The translations under genes were made by a program, and so were the position numbers. Positions 12,171 to 22,553 of a DNA stretch of 64,000 nt are shown in pieces; positions within the stretch are counted from its first letter, which is position 1, and every line of letters begins with the position of its first letter. The stretch comes from Vitis vinifera (lineage: Eukaryota; Streptophyta; Magnoliopsida; Vitales; Vitaceae): assembly GCF_030704535.1 (NCBI RefSeq), contig NC_081817.1, positions 24,119,001 to 24,183,000 of the forward strand. The letters run 5' to 3'. Below the pieces are notes generated by a model. The model made no database searches. It saw only the letters and a program-made list of their open reading frames with translations, and had not been told where the DNA came from.

Positions 12171-13505
12171 TGTAAAACCAAGGTTTGGTTAATCTCGGTT
12201 TTGATGATAACAAAACAAGGTTTGGAACTAATGATTATATTTCAAATGTGATTAGGTAAGAAGATTTCCAAAGTGACGATCATAAAGACAAAATCAAACC
12301 AAAGAGAAATCATTAAGAAGAAAAAGACCTCAAAGAGAAGTTCTTTTCAAAGACCTAAGCTTTTAAAGAATCTCTTTGTAAGGTTGTTGGTGCACTAAGT
12401 CTTTTATGCATTACATTATTAATTTATGCACCAAAATCATCCAAAAGTAATTTTGTTTTAAATCCTTTAAAATTAGATGATTTCATGTTTTGAACCAAAA
12501 TCTTATGTCAAATGTTTTCCAAACTTGTTTAAAAGGTTCTAAGTTGAAAATGATGATTGTTGTGCCAAAAATGGCTCAACCAGTTGAACCAAATGAGGAA
12601 CCGGTCAACCCCCAACTCAACTAGTCAAGGAGTGCAAAAAAAAAAATCTTCTCTCTCTTCCAGAACAATTGTTCAACTGATCAAGTTTGAACCTCAATCG
12701 ATTGACCCTCATCTCAATCGATCGAGGTCCGATTAAGGGGGTTGAGGTCCAACGGTCACTTGCCAAGCATTAAATGCTAACGGTTAGTCAACCAGTCAAA
12801 CCCCCAATGACTAGTTTAACATTTTTCCTCTATAAAAAGGCTGCAATCTTCATTGCTTCCAGAGTTTAACATTCTTAAACATTTTTTGAATATATTTGAG
12901 CCTTGGGAGAGTGTTTTTTAGTGCACCATTATTCTGAAAATTACATATCATTAGTGCACCATTCAATCCTAGTTTTCTTGTATCATTTGAGCCTTAAAGT
13001 TTTGTACTAGGATTTTGTGAGATCCTTTATTATCTTCATTTGTAAATCTTTAAGAGGAAGAGTCTAAGTATGAGGTATCACTTAGGGATTTTCAAGTGTA
13101 GGGTATCACTTGAGGGGTTATTCAAGAGTAAGGTATCTTTTGAGGTTTGTAAAGGATGCTTGGAACCAAAAATCCAAGACAGTGGATAGGAACCATAATT
13201 CAATTATATTGTTTGAAGGCTTGGTTTGAAAACCTTAAATTAGTGAAACCTCAAGCTTAGGATGGAAGCTAGAGGAGAGTGGATGTCGGTCAGGTTGCAT
13301 CAAACCACTATAAAAATATTGTGTTTGCATTCTCTCTTCCCTACTCTTTTACTTTATATGTAATTATTTTTATATTGTTTTATTATATATTTGTGTATAA
13401 TTGTCTCTTGCATTCAAACAATTTAAATTTGCAAAAATAAATCATCACCCTATTCACCCCCCCATGGTGATGACCTTAAATTGAATTAGTCTAATTTTTC
13501 TAATA
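12171..13505 (+). mobile_element. Probable solo LTR (Copia/SIRE-like)
   Basis: Starts TGTAAAACC, has the phrase GGTTTTGATGATAACAAAAC near the 5' end, a TATA-like TCTATAAAAAGG near 12831, and a CATCACCCTATTCACCCCCC block near the 3' end. These are typical of the LTRs of some plant Copia elements. It ends in TTTTCTAATA (the expected terminal CA appears mutated). Flanks read ATAAT on both sides (12166-12170 and 13506-13510), a possible 5-bp target duplication, but the region is low complexity. No second LTR or internal coding region is present. Confidence 0.45.
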
Positions 13506-14100
13506 ATAATAATGTTTTTTTTTTTTAGAATTTTGTATTTGATATTTTTAAAAAAATAAAAAAAATTGTGGACTATGTTTTGTTTTGATTTTGAGATTTT
13601 TAAAATGGTTAAACTTTTAAAGTTTAATTAAGTACTTACTAATTTATGAATAACGACACAATTATTTAAATAAATGTTATTTAATTATTGGTAAATTTTA
13701 ATTTTATTTAAATATTTGATATTTTATCAAATATCCCTTTTATTGGTAGGTTATTTTTAATTTGATTTAAATATTTTTCTAAATGTTTAGATTTTTAGGT
13801 TTAATCAAATATTTATTAATTTAAAGTTGACTACTTAAATTTTAATGATGACATTATACTTACATCATAGATAACTTTTACATAAAAATCTTATCACCAT
13901 CAAGTAATTTATATTTAATTACTTCTAAAAAATACAAAAAATTATTAGCAAAATTATTAAATTTTTCTAAAAGTTCTCCGGTAAAATGCTTCTAAAAATT
14001 ATTTAAAATGTTTTTGTAAGATTTCTTATTGTCTTTAAAATTTTTATTTTTTTCATAAAAAATATTTGAATATTTTTTTTTATAAAATCTAAGACTCTTT
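13506..14100. other. AT-rich spacer
   Basis: No gene or structured repeat. A phrase TAGAATTTTGTATTTGATA at about 13528 nearly repeats one at about 12114, on the other side of the probable solo LTR. Confidence 0.4.
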
Positions 14101-15368
14101 TATCAATGTTTTTTGTATTTTTGTTATTTAACTTAACATATTTGTGGACCTGCATTTTTCCCGTGTGTTCTCACTCCACGACGAGACTTCCTTTTTATTT
14201 ATTTGGTGAAAAATATGATTTTTTTAGAAAAAACTTGAAATCACCACTTATTTTTGTTTTGTTTTTAGGGAAAAATAAAATAAGAAAGAAAACACTAAGT
14301 GTAGTTCCTTATTTGGAAAAAACAGTCTGTGGAAAACCAAAGTCGGATCTGGGGGTCAAGTTACTTATTGGGAAGGTATGACAAAAGACCGTAACACCTC
14401 TCTAAGTCTCTAAAAACGGGTCTCTACTAAATAAGGTGATGCAAATGTGGCAATTGATAAGGAAATCAATGGATATCGATGAAATGATCAAATAATAAAA
14501 CGAATCATTGATGAGAATAAGCAAAGTGAGAGTGAGATCGTACCTTAGCAACAAGTAATAATGCACTATCATGAAACGAGATTAATGCATAATAATGAAT
14601 ACAAAATATATCACATGTGTCACAAAACAGAGCAAGATACCATTAATGTCAATTATGCACTTCACTCAAATCAATTTTAAAAGAAAATATCATGGATATT
14701 GGTCCCCCACCAAAGGCCAATTTATTTTAGCATGAATTAATCTCATAAATTTCATTGTGTTGAAATTATGAAAATTCATTCATATTTATTAAAAGAAAAT
14801 CGAGAAAAATGAAAAATTATTCTAAAATCAAAGAAAATTCGTGAAAGTGCTTACATGAAGGGAAATGTAGCAAGTTTATTAAAAACGAGATTTTTGGTAA
14901 CTTTAAACCCTAAGGAATGAAGAAGAAAAGAAATGACTTAAAATTATTTAAAAACTTGTGTGGAATTAAAATTATTTGAAAATCTAGAGTTTTGAAATTT
15001 TGAAAATTGGAGTTTTGAAAATTAAATTTGAATAACAATTGGAGTTTTGAAAATTATTTGGAAATTTGACTTTTGAAAATTAAATTTTGACACCAAAAGA
15101 TGAAGAATTAAGAGGATGACAGTTGGCCTTTAGGGTAGTGCACTGGAGGGTGGCCATGCATAGCCATGTGGGAGTGAGTCTCGGGGTAGAGAGATACTGG
15201 CAAGGATGGGTAGAACTCTGATGTGTTGTTAAAACTTCATTAGATCAAGGCATCAAGTAGATACAATCTATTCATAAATCCAAGCTTTCATCATAGCTAA
15301 AAGGTGATGGAAATCTCCATTAAAATCAAGCTTTCATCACGGCTTAAAATGGTATAAAAAATTCAAGA
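14101..15368. other. Repeat-derived non-coding DNA flanking the hAT element (left side)
   Basis: No conserved protein. Together with 19969-21835 this forms one sequence interrupted by the hAT insertion at 15377-19960. Its texture (for example GACAAAAGACCGTAACACC near 14380) suggests the non-coding part of an LTR element, but no termini were identified. Confidence 0.3.
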
Positions 15369-15376
15369 GAATTATC
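15369..15376. repeat. Left target-site duplication of the hAT element
   Basis: GAATTATC immediately precedes the left terminus. The right copy, GCATTATC at 19961-19968, differs by one base. Eight bp is the hallmark length for hAT insertions. Confidence 0.8.
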
Positions 15377-15566
15377 CAATGTTTTAAAAACCGGACCGGA
15401 TCGGCCGGTCCGATAGGTCCGACCGCCGGCCGATCACCGTTTCGGTTCGGTCTGGTCATTTGGACCGAATGGGGATCGAACCGAGGTCGTACCGTTTGAA
15501 TCGGCAGTCCAACCGGTTGGAACCGGCCGGTTCAATTGATTTTAAATTTTTTTTAAAAAAAAACAA

Positions 15567-15590
15567 CATCAAAACGACGTCGTTTTGATG
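15567..15590. repeat. 24-bp perfect palindrome with GACGTC core
   Basis: The half-site CATCAAAACGAC is followed exactly by its reverse complement. An imperfect second version (CATCAAAATGACGCCGTTTT) lies at about 15599-15618. It sits between the CCGG-rich left subterminal region and the GC-rich leader of the hAT element. Possible roles are transposase or bZIP (ACGT-core) binding; this is inferred. Confidence 0.85.
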
Positions 15591-15701
15591 CTTCTGACAT
15601 CAAAATGACGCCGTTTTGGAGTCCTATTTAACAAAACGAAAATCTCCAGGCTGCACCGCTGCTACCTCCAAACTCCAACCCTTCCTCCTCCGCTCGCTGC
15701 C

Positions 15702-16050
15702 GACGCGTCCCAGCCGCGACACCAAGGGTCCAAGACAGATCCCGCTGACGGCCTGCGACACCCACACAGGTCCCGCCAGCTGCCCACAACACGCACACTG
15801 GTAGCTTCCCCCCTCTCCTCCACCATCCGTCGACGCATTCTTGCCACGACACCAAGAGAGATCCCTTTGAAGGCCTACGACACCCACACAAGTCCCACCG
15901 TCGGCCCACGACACACACACTGGTAGCTTCCCCCCTCTCCTCCACCCGCCGTCGACGCATCCCTACTGCGACACCAAGAGAGATCTCGCCGACGGCCTGC
16001 GACACTCACACAAGTCCCGCCGGCGGCCCACGACACCCACACAGGTATCA
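15702..16050 (+). repeat. GC-rich tandem repeat, about 2.8 copies of 122-130 bp
   Basis: Copies begin at 15702, 15832 and 15954, each with GACGC followed by GCGACACCAAG or CACGACACCAAG, then GGCCT.CGACAC, CACACA.GTCCC, GCCCAC.ACAC, and (copies 1 and 2) ACTGGTAGCTTCCCCCCTCT. The third copy is cut short. It lies in the inferred leader of the transposase gene. Reading frames through it are by-products of the GC-rich repeat, not genes. Confidence 0.85.
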
Positions 16051-16885
16051 CCTGCGTTGGAAAGTTCCCCTCCTCTCCCAGCTGGTAGCCCGGCCCGACA
16101 TTGGAGTTTGCCCAGTGAGTAGTTGTTTTCTAAGTTTTCTTTGTTATGCTATACAAGTTCATTAAGATTAATATATTATTAATAATAATAATTCAAGGTG
16201 ATGATGCTAATTGCTAAGATAAGTAGCTGGATTATGTGTTTCCTCTAAATTTATTTATTTATTTATTTATTTTTTAAAGTAAATATACAATGAGGTAAAT
16301 GTGGAAGGAAGCCATCATGCCTTTTGGTTTAAATAATTGCCTATTCATGAGGAATTCTTCAGTAACTTAAAGCAATATTGATTTAGTTTATAATATGATA
16401 GAATGCATAGGATGCTTTAATAATTCTTATTTTAAAAATGACCTTACCTTTGATGAAGAAGTGGTAAAATAATGGTATAATGATATCATACATTAATTAT
16501 ATACGAGTGATTATGAAGATTGATCTCTTTTGGACCACATGTATGTTGACGCATGCCATAGAGAAAATGTGAAAGCATGCATTGAAAAAGAAGCAAAATT
16601 TACAAGATATTTGTGGAAAACTTCTCCAAACATGCTTGTTTAGATATTTGTGGAGTTTGCCCATCAATATATCTCTACAAAATTACTTTAGAATTTAGAT
16701 AAATTTATAATTGGATCAAAACATGCTTGTTATAATGACCATTATTCCTTTAGATAAATTTACCCATTGATATGTGATTGTTATAAATTGTTGATGACTT
16801 TATTATAAATCATTAAATTGCTGATGACTTCTATTCTCTACGTTAATGTGAGATTTTTGTTTCTAATTTGATAGAGAAATAGAAA

Positions 16886-19444
16886 ATGGAATCAAACTTG
16901 ACTCCATCCTCTGGTCAATATTCAACTACCAATTCTCAATCAACTAGAAGTAAGACCGATCCTGCATGGGAGCATGTTTCTGAAGAAAGATATGCAAATG
17001 GAAGGAAAGCTCTTATTTGTTTGTATTGTATAAAGATTACAAAAGGTGGGGGTATTCATAGAATGAAACAACATCTTGCTAGAGTAAAAGGAGATATCGG
17101 TCCATGTAAATCGGTTCCTCTTGATGTAAGATTTCGAATGGAAAATTCTTTGCAAGAGTTTGTGAATTCTAAGAAAGCAACCCAAGAAGCATATGAATGT
17201 AGAAATCCTCATGGTCCTAATGTGTCACAATTTGAAAGGGATATGGCAGAAGGTGAAAAAGAGGTTCAAGAAATGCAAAGTCCTATGGCAGCTAATAGTG
17301 GAAAAAGGAAAAAATCAACAGTGGATAAGTATTTTGCACTAAGAAATACTCAAGGAGCTCAACCTTCTATGAGGAGTGTACTAGTTGGAAAAGAAGCTAT
17401 TTGGAGAGCGGATATGGCAGTTGGGAGATTCTTTTATGATGCATGCATTCCTATTAATGCAGTGAATTCCTTCTACTTCAAGCCAATGTTGGATGCTATA
17501 TCTGCAATTGGTCCCAGATATAAGGGTCCAAATTACCATCAACTACGGGTTAATCTTTTAAAGGATGCCAAGAAGGAAGTTCAGTTACTTGTGGACTCTT
17601 ATCGTGCAATTTGGGCAAAAGTTTGGTGTACAATAATGGGTGATGGTTGGACAGATAATAGACAAAGAACACTCATCAACTTCCTTGTGTATTGTCTTGA
17701 AGGAATATCGTTTGTGAAATTCGTTGATGCTTCGGACATTGTCAAGGATGCAACTAATTTGTTTCAGTTATTTGATGAGGTGATTGAATGGGTTGGTCTA
17801 CTCAATCTAGTTCATATAGTCACTGATAATGCAGCAAATTATGTGGTCGCGGGGAGATTGATTTCTCAGAAACATAAACACATTAATTGGTCACCTTGTG
17901 CAGCTTATTGTCTTAATTTGATCTTTAAGGATATTGGTAAGATGGACCATGTTGCTGAACTTGTAAGACGTGCATCAAAGGTGACAATTTTTGTTTATAA
18001 TCATGTTGTTTTGTTAAGTTGGTTGAGAAAAAGAGAATGATGGACAGAGATTTTGCGACCTGGTGCAACTCGCTTTGCTACTACATTCATTGCACTCAAG
18101 AGTCTTCATGATCATAAACATGACTTGCAAGCTTTGGTGACTAGTAAGTTTTTTTGTGGACTCTAGATATTCAAAGGATTATAAAAGCAAAGTTGCAGTT
18201 TCCATCATCTTGGATAATAGATTTTGGAATGATTGTTTGATTGTTGTGAATCTTATGTCTCCACTAATGCGCTTATTACGTATTGTTGATTGTGATGAGA
18301 GGCCTTCGATGGGATATGTTTATGAAGGCATGTATAGGGTTCGTTTGGGCATCAAGAATTGTTTAACTACAATGAAAGCTATACAAGCCTTATATAGAGA
18401 TCATAAAGCAACGTTGGGATCAACAACTAAAGAAAAACATTCATTCAGCAGCTTATTGGTTGAATCCATGTTTCCAATATGATCAGGAAAACTTTTGTAA
18501 TAAGCCAAATGTTATTAAAGGTGTCATGGATGTTATTGATCAGAAAGTTCTGAAAGGCAAGCTTGAAACAATGAATGAAATGAAGTTATTTCGTGATCGA
18601 TTGGGAAGTTTTGGAAAAGAACTTGCTTATTCTTCACGTGAAGTACTTCAACCTGGTAAAATATTATTTTCATTTATTGGTATATTTATTCTTTTTTATT
18701 AGTTACCTACTTACTATTTAATATTTTAAACTTGCTAATGTGTTTTATTTTTTTCTTATTTTTAATGTGAAATGGCAACTAGATGAATGGTGAAGGCTAC
18801 ATGGATATAGTGCACCACATTTGCAAAAGTTAGCCATTCTAATATTGAGCCAAACCGCATCGTCTTCTGGATGTGAGAGGAATTGGAGTGTCTTTGAACG
18901 TATACATACCAAAAGAAGGAATACATTGGAACATCAAAGGCTTAATGATCTTATAGACATTCATTACAATTTGCGCCTAAAAAATCGGTATAAATGATTT
19001 CTTAGTTGTTTTGAATTTAAATTCTTCTATTCACAATTATGAATAATTATATGCTTTTTTTTTAGGTTCTATAACAAGAAAAAAATCTATGATCCCATTG
19101 ACTATGCATGCATTGATGAGACCGATTTTTGGGTACTTGATGATGATCAACCAGTAGAGTTAGATGTTGAAGAATTGAAAAATCTTCTATATGAAGAAGG
19201 GTCAATTCCAATAAATGAAGTGGAAGGTTCAAGTTCTCACATTGGTTAGTAAAATATTTAAATTTATAAAAGTTCAATAATTATATTTTTTTCTTCAAAA
19301 ATGATTTCTTGTTGATATATATTCAATATTTTTGTAGATGATGAGGATGGTGGTGACGTGGCTATAAAAGGGCTTGATGTGGAGAACTTTGGTTTTCCAA
19401 ATGCTCATGTTCAATCTCCATATTCCAATTTCCAAAATGAATGA
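16886..19444 (+). pseudogene. Disrupted hAT transposase (BED zinc finger, DUF659, C-terminal dimerisation)
   Basis: Frame opens with ATG at 16886. A BED-type zinc finger is visible (C45-x2-C48, H58, H63), then a DUF659-like block containing MGDGWTDNRQRTLINFLVYC and a TDNAANYVVAGR stretch. An in-frame TGA at 18038-18040 sits where a Gly-Trp pair would fit. Translation would resume in frame (WTEILRPGATRFATTFIALK), then a frameshift occurs in the T-run 18149-18155 and another near 18385-18405. The last exons begin after an intron at 18656-18782 and carry a second in-frame TGA at 18791-18793, then the hAT dimerisation signature (TASSSGCERNWSVFERIHTK). Further small introns end at 19065 and about 19338; the original stop is TGA 19442-19444. 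With two stops and two frameshifts it cannot encode full-length transposase, although sequence outside the lesions is well kept, so decay is fairly recent. Confidence 0.9.
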
Positions 19445-19960
19445 AGACATGAATTTTATATTTATTAGTATGCAAAAAACTTCATGAATATTCAAACATT
19501 GACATGTTATATTTTTATGTTGAGTAATTATTTAAGTGTTGTGGACCTATGGTTGACATTTGTATTATCTATTATGGACAATGTATTAAGTTAACAACTC
19601 TTTGATAATTTGGTTATTATAGGATAGTAATGGTTTGATTATTTGATAAATATTGAGTTTATTGACATTATGAATGTATAACATCTTATATTGTGTTATA
19701 GATATCATATATGATAATTGATGACTTCTACAGGTAAAAATTTTTGTGACAAAACTCAACAAACAAAGTAGATACTGTCAAAATTTACATAGAATTTATT
19801 AATTTTTTAATTTTTTATAATATATAAAATAATAAAATATATATTTATGACGTCACCGGTTCAATAGAGGTTCGATAACGGTTCGACCGCCGGTCCAACC
19901 GATGAACCGTGAACCGGTAACTTTTTCGGTTCAATGACCGGTCCGGTTCTGAAAACATTG

Positions 19961-19968
19961 GCATTATC
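19961..19968. repeat. Right target-site duplication of the hAT element
   Basis: GCATTATC directly follows the terminal CATTG; seven of eight bases equal the left copy. Confidence 0.8.
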
Positions 19969-20153
19969 CACTAAAACACTCACTCATGCAACCATATATT
20001 CTACATTATTTTAGCCACTAGAGAACCATTTGATGGCTGCCACTTTCATCCATTAAGCTTCCATATTGTATCCATTTTAAACAATTGCAATAATTCTCCA
20101 TTATGAAACCGCAATTTCCTTAATGTTCGGCCATAAGAATCTTTATTATGCAG

Positions 20154-20545
20154 CCACAATTTCCCTTTAACTCCACTGAAAATTCAGCTGGCAATACACC
20201 TTATGCAGCTACCAAAATTCATCTTTTTAGCATTGAAAATTTAGCCACATTCTCTATTGAAACACGCATTGAAATTCTGCTACATTCCTTCATCGGATTC
20301 TCACCATAAAAACCACCATATGCGGCCCACAATATCACCTAAAGTCCACTAAAAATTCAGCCGCCAATACACCTTATGCAGCCACCGAAATTCATCTTTT
20401 TAACATTAAAAATTTAACCACATTCTCTATTGAAACATGTGCCAAAATTCAGCTACATTCCTTCATTGGATTCTCACCATAAAAACCATCATGTGCAACC
20501 CACAATATCACCTGAACTCCATTGAAAATTTAGTCTCCAAGAATC
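20154..20545. repeat. Tandem repeat with exact 173-bp period, about 2.3 copies
   Basis: CCACAAT recurs at 20154, 20327 and 20500, each followed by a CTCCA/GTCCACT and AAAATTCAGC or AAAATTTAG block; the first two copies continue with CAATACACCTTATGCAGC, CATTCTCTATTGAAACA and CTACATTCCTTCAT. Length is conserved with no indel, so duplication is not ancient. Not coding. Confidence 0.85.
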
Positions 20546-20857
20546 CAACAACAACAATAAAAATTCAGCAAGTTTTGGTTAGCTTCAACAAGCACAAGTG
20601 GAAAAATCGAACTCCACTTTCAACAAATAAAAAAAAAATTCTCATTTTCTCCAACTATAGCCATGTCTCCATCATGAAATTCTATACTTGTCGCAATTAA
20701 AATTCAGCAACCTTTAAGCTTGTAGATAACATATGACTAGATGGGAAACTCTCGAAATGTTCACAACCATCATTTGAACCAGAAATTCATTACTGAACCT
20801 TCATATCCCTAGCCAATATTTGGAACCAATAAATTGAAGCACTATTATGATTACAGA

Positions 20858-20863
<6 letters not shown>

Positions 20864-20888
<25 letters not shown>
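20864..20888. repeat. 25-base uninterrupted poly-C tract
   Basis: Twenty-five consecutive C residues follow CCT and precede ACCCATG. Such runs are rare in AT-rich plant DNA. They can form i-motif/G-quadruplex structures and are prone to length miscalls. Confidence 0.95.
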
Positions 20889-22022
20889 ACCCATGATCTC
20901 ACTCCTCCAATATTCCCAACAACTTGGACATTGATGATATTACCCATCATCAATAGGAAATAAAGCAATAAACAGAGAAGAATAAAAGACATGAAAAACA
21001 GAGTATGAACTTAACTCTATTTCATGGATTGTTAAAGAGCTAGGAACAAGTGGAATTAACAAAGAATGCAAGCATGATTCTTATATATCAAGTCCAGGGA
21101 AATATCAATGCATCGGGTATCTACAAAAGAAAACAAAAAAATACCAAAATAAAGCCAAAACAGAGCATGCATGTAGAGAGTTAGATCTGGCAAAGCAAAC
21201 GAATGGCCCTTAATGTCCATACCAATAAAAAAAGCAATGCTCAGCAAAGTAGTTGAAAATGAGAATGAAACAGTGTGAAAACGAGAGGCAAGAAGCTCAT
21301 AGTAGCCTTACATGGAATGCTCCCTCATAACCAAGAGTCACATGGCTTCCAACTCTACTTTCTTTTTTATAAATCAGCTAGATCTCTTCTCATCGTCTGT
21401 TTTTTTTTTTTTCTTTCTTTCTAAACCCAGTTTTTTTTCCTACAACTTCTAAGACCCCCTCATAGTTGGTACTCATTCCATTTTCTTTTATTCAGCCCTT
21501 CTGACACCCAACTCACCCTTTTGTTCTTGCTTCTCATCCAAGCCTCCACCAGCTCTACTGCTTACCCTCTACTCCACTGCTTCGTGTTCAAAAAATGTCT
21601 CCATTTTAACCACCACCATGACAAGGTAGCAGTGTCCTTGGTCATGTGTCCCCTGTAGCTTGCTCACTGTAGAGCTCATCCCCCACTCCCCCAAATGAAA
21701 ATACTTAACTCATCTCCGGGTGGTCATCAAGTGGTGGAAAAAAAAAAAAAAAAGCCAAGCTAATGCCCCATAAAATGCAATAAATAATGGTAATAAAAAA
21801 ACAAAGTCCCTCGATCCAAAAGAGGGGTCTACAATATTATAAAATTTTATTTTCTTTTATAGTTATAACAATAATTGCTTATTATATTGAATGACAACAA
21901 TGCTATGGTTTATAAAATATTAAAATTTATCTATATTTATTATCCATAAATTTTTTATATCGCCCCCACCCAAAATTTCTAGCTCCACCACTGGCCAAGT
22001 GGTTTCTAGGTAGGCTATAAGA

Positions 22023-22546
22023 CCATGTTTGGTAAGTTGGAATGAGATGTGGGAATGGAAATCTCATTTTTTTTTTCTTTTCCATCTTATTTTCATATTT
22101 GGATGAATTAACTATGAGAATAAAATCAAAATTGATTACAATACAAATGAAATCCCACTCAATGGTTGGAATTTAATTAATCTCTAATAGAAAATATTAA
22201 CTCTTCATTTCTATTGAATTTGTATAACTTTTTGTGGTAATTTTTTTATTGAATAAATAATACTTTTCTAAGTCTTATTATTTAACAAAAAAAAAACTCT
22301 CAATATATATTTTTTTAAATGAAAATAAAAAAATATTTTAAATATGTGTAAGGGTATTATAGTCAATTTATTTTTCATTATCATTCCCATTATTACTACA
22401 TATTAAAATTGACACAAATAATCATTTGGACTTTATATTTCCAAGTGCATTTGACTTAAGAATTGAAATCACTGAATTCATTTATAGAAATAGAAATAAA
22501 GACAAAATTTCCATTCTTATTTGTCATTCTCACAAGTCAAACATAG
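22023..22546. mobile_element. MITE-like element, 524 bp, with 7-bp target duplication
   Basis: The left end reads CCATGTTTGG and the right end, reverse-complemented, CTATGTTTGA, with related sequence continuing inward (GAATGAGA versus GAATGACA). TATAAGA occurs on both sides (22016-22022 and 22547-22553). The interior is AT-rich and has no coding capacity. Superfamily is uncertain; hAT would normally give 8 bp. Confidence 0.7.
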
Positions 22547-22553
22547 TATAAGA

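Larger units (their letters stand above)
15377..19960 (+). mobile_element. hAT-superfamily DNA transposon, 4584 bp, complete ends, broken transposase
   Basis: Terminal inverted repeats match at 21 of the first 23 positions: both ends read CAATGTTTT, differ at two of the next three bases, then continue AACCGGACCGG. An 8-bp target duplication (one mismatch) flanks the element. Both subterminal regions are crowded with CCGGT/ACCGG/CGGTTC motifs (about 15393-15535 and 19854-19950), as expected for transposase binding. Inside are a GC-rich leader with tandem repeats and a palindrome, then a BED-finger/DUF659/hAT dimerisation transposase gene with disabling lesions. It could move only if supplied with transposase in trans. 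Confidence 0.93.
19969..21835. other. Repeat-derived non-coding DNA flanking the hAT element (right side)
   Basis: Continuation of the 14101-15368 sequence. It contains the 173-bp tandem repeat and the poly-C tract listed separately. No conserved coding sequence. It ends near a phrase (CCTCGATCCAAAAGAGGGGT, about 21810) that may mark an element edge, but no paired terminus was found. Confidence 0.3.

Noticed and set aside
15616..16005. Overlapping 60-125 aa frames in the GC-rich repeat on both strands
   Set aside because: They arise from a repeated GC-rich sequence with few stops and show no domain; they are not genes.
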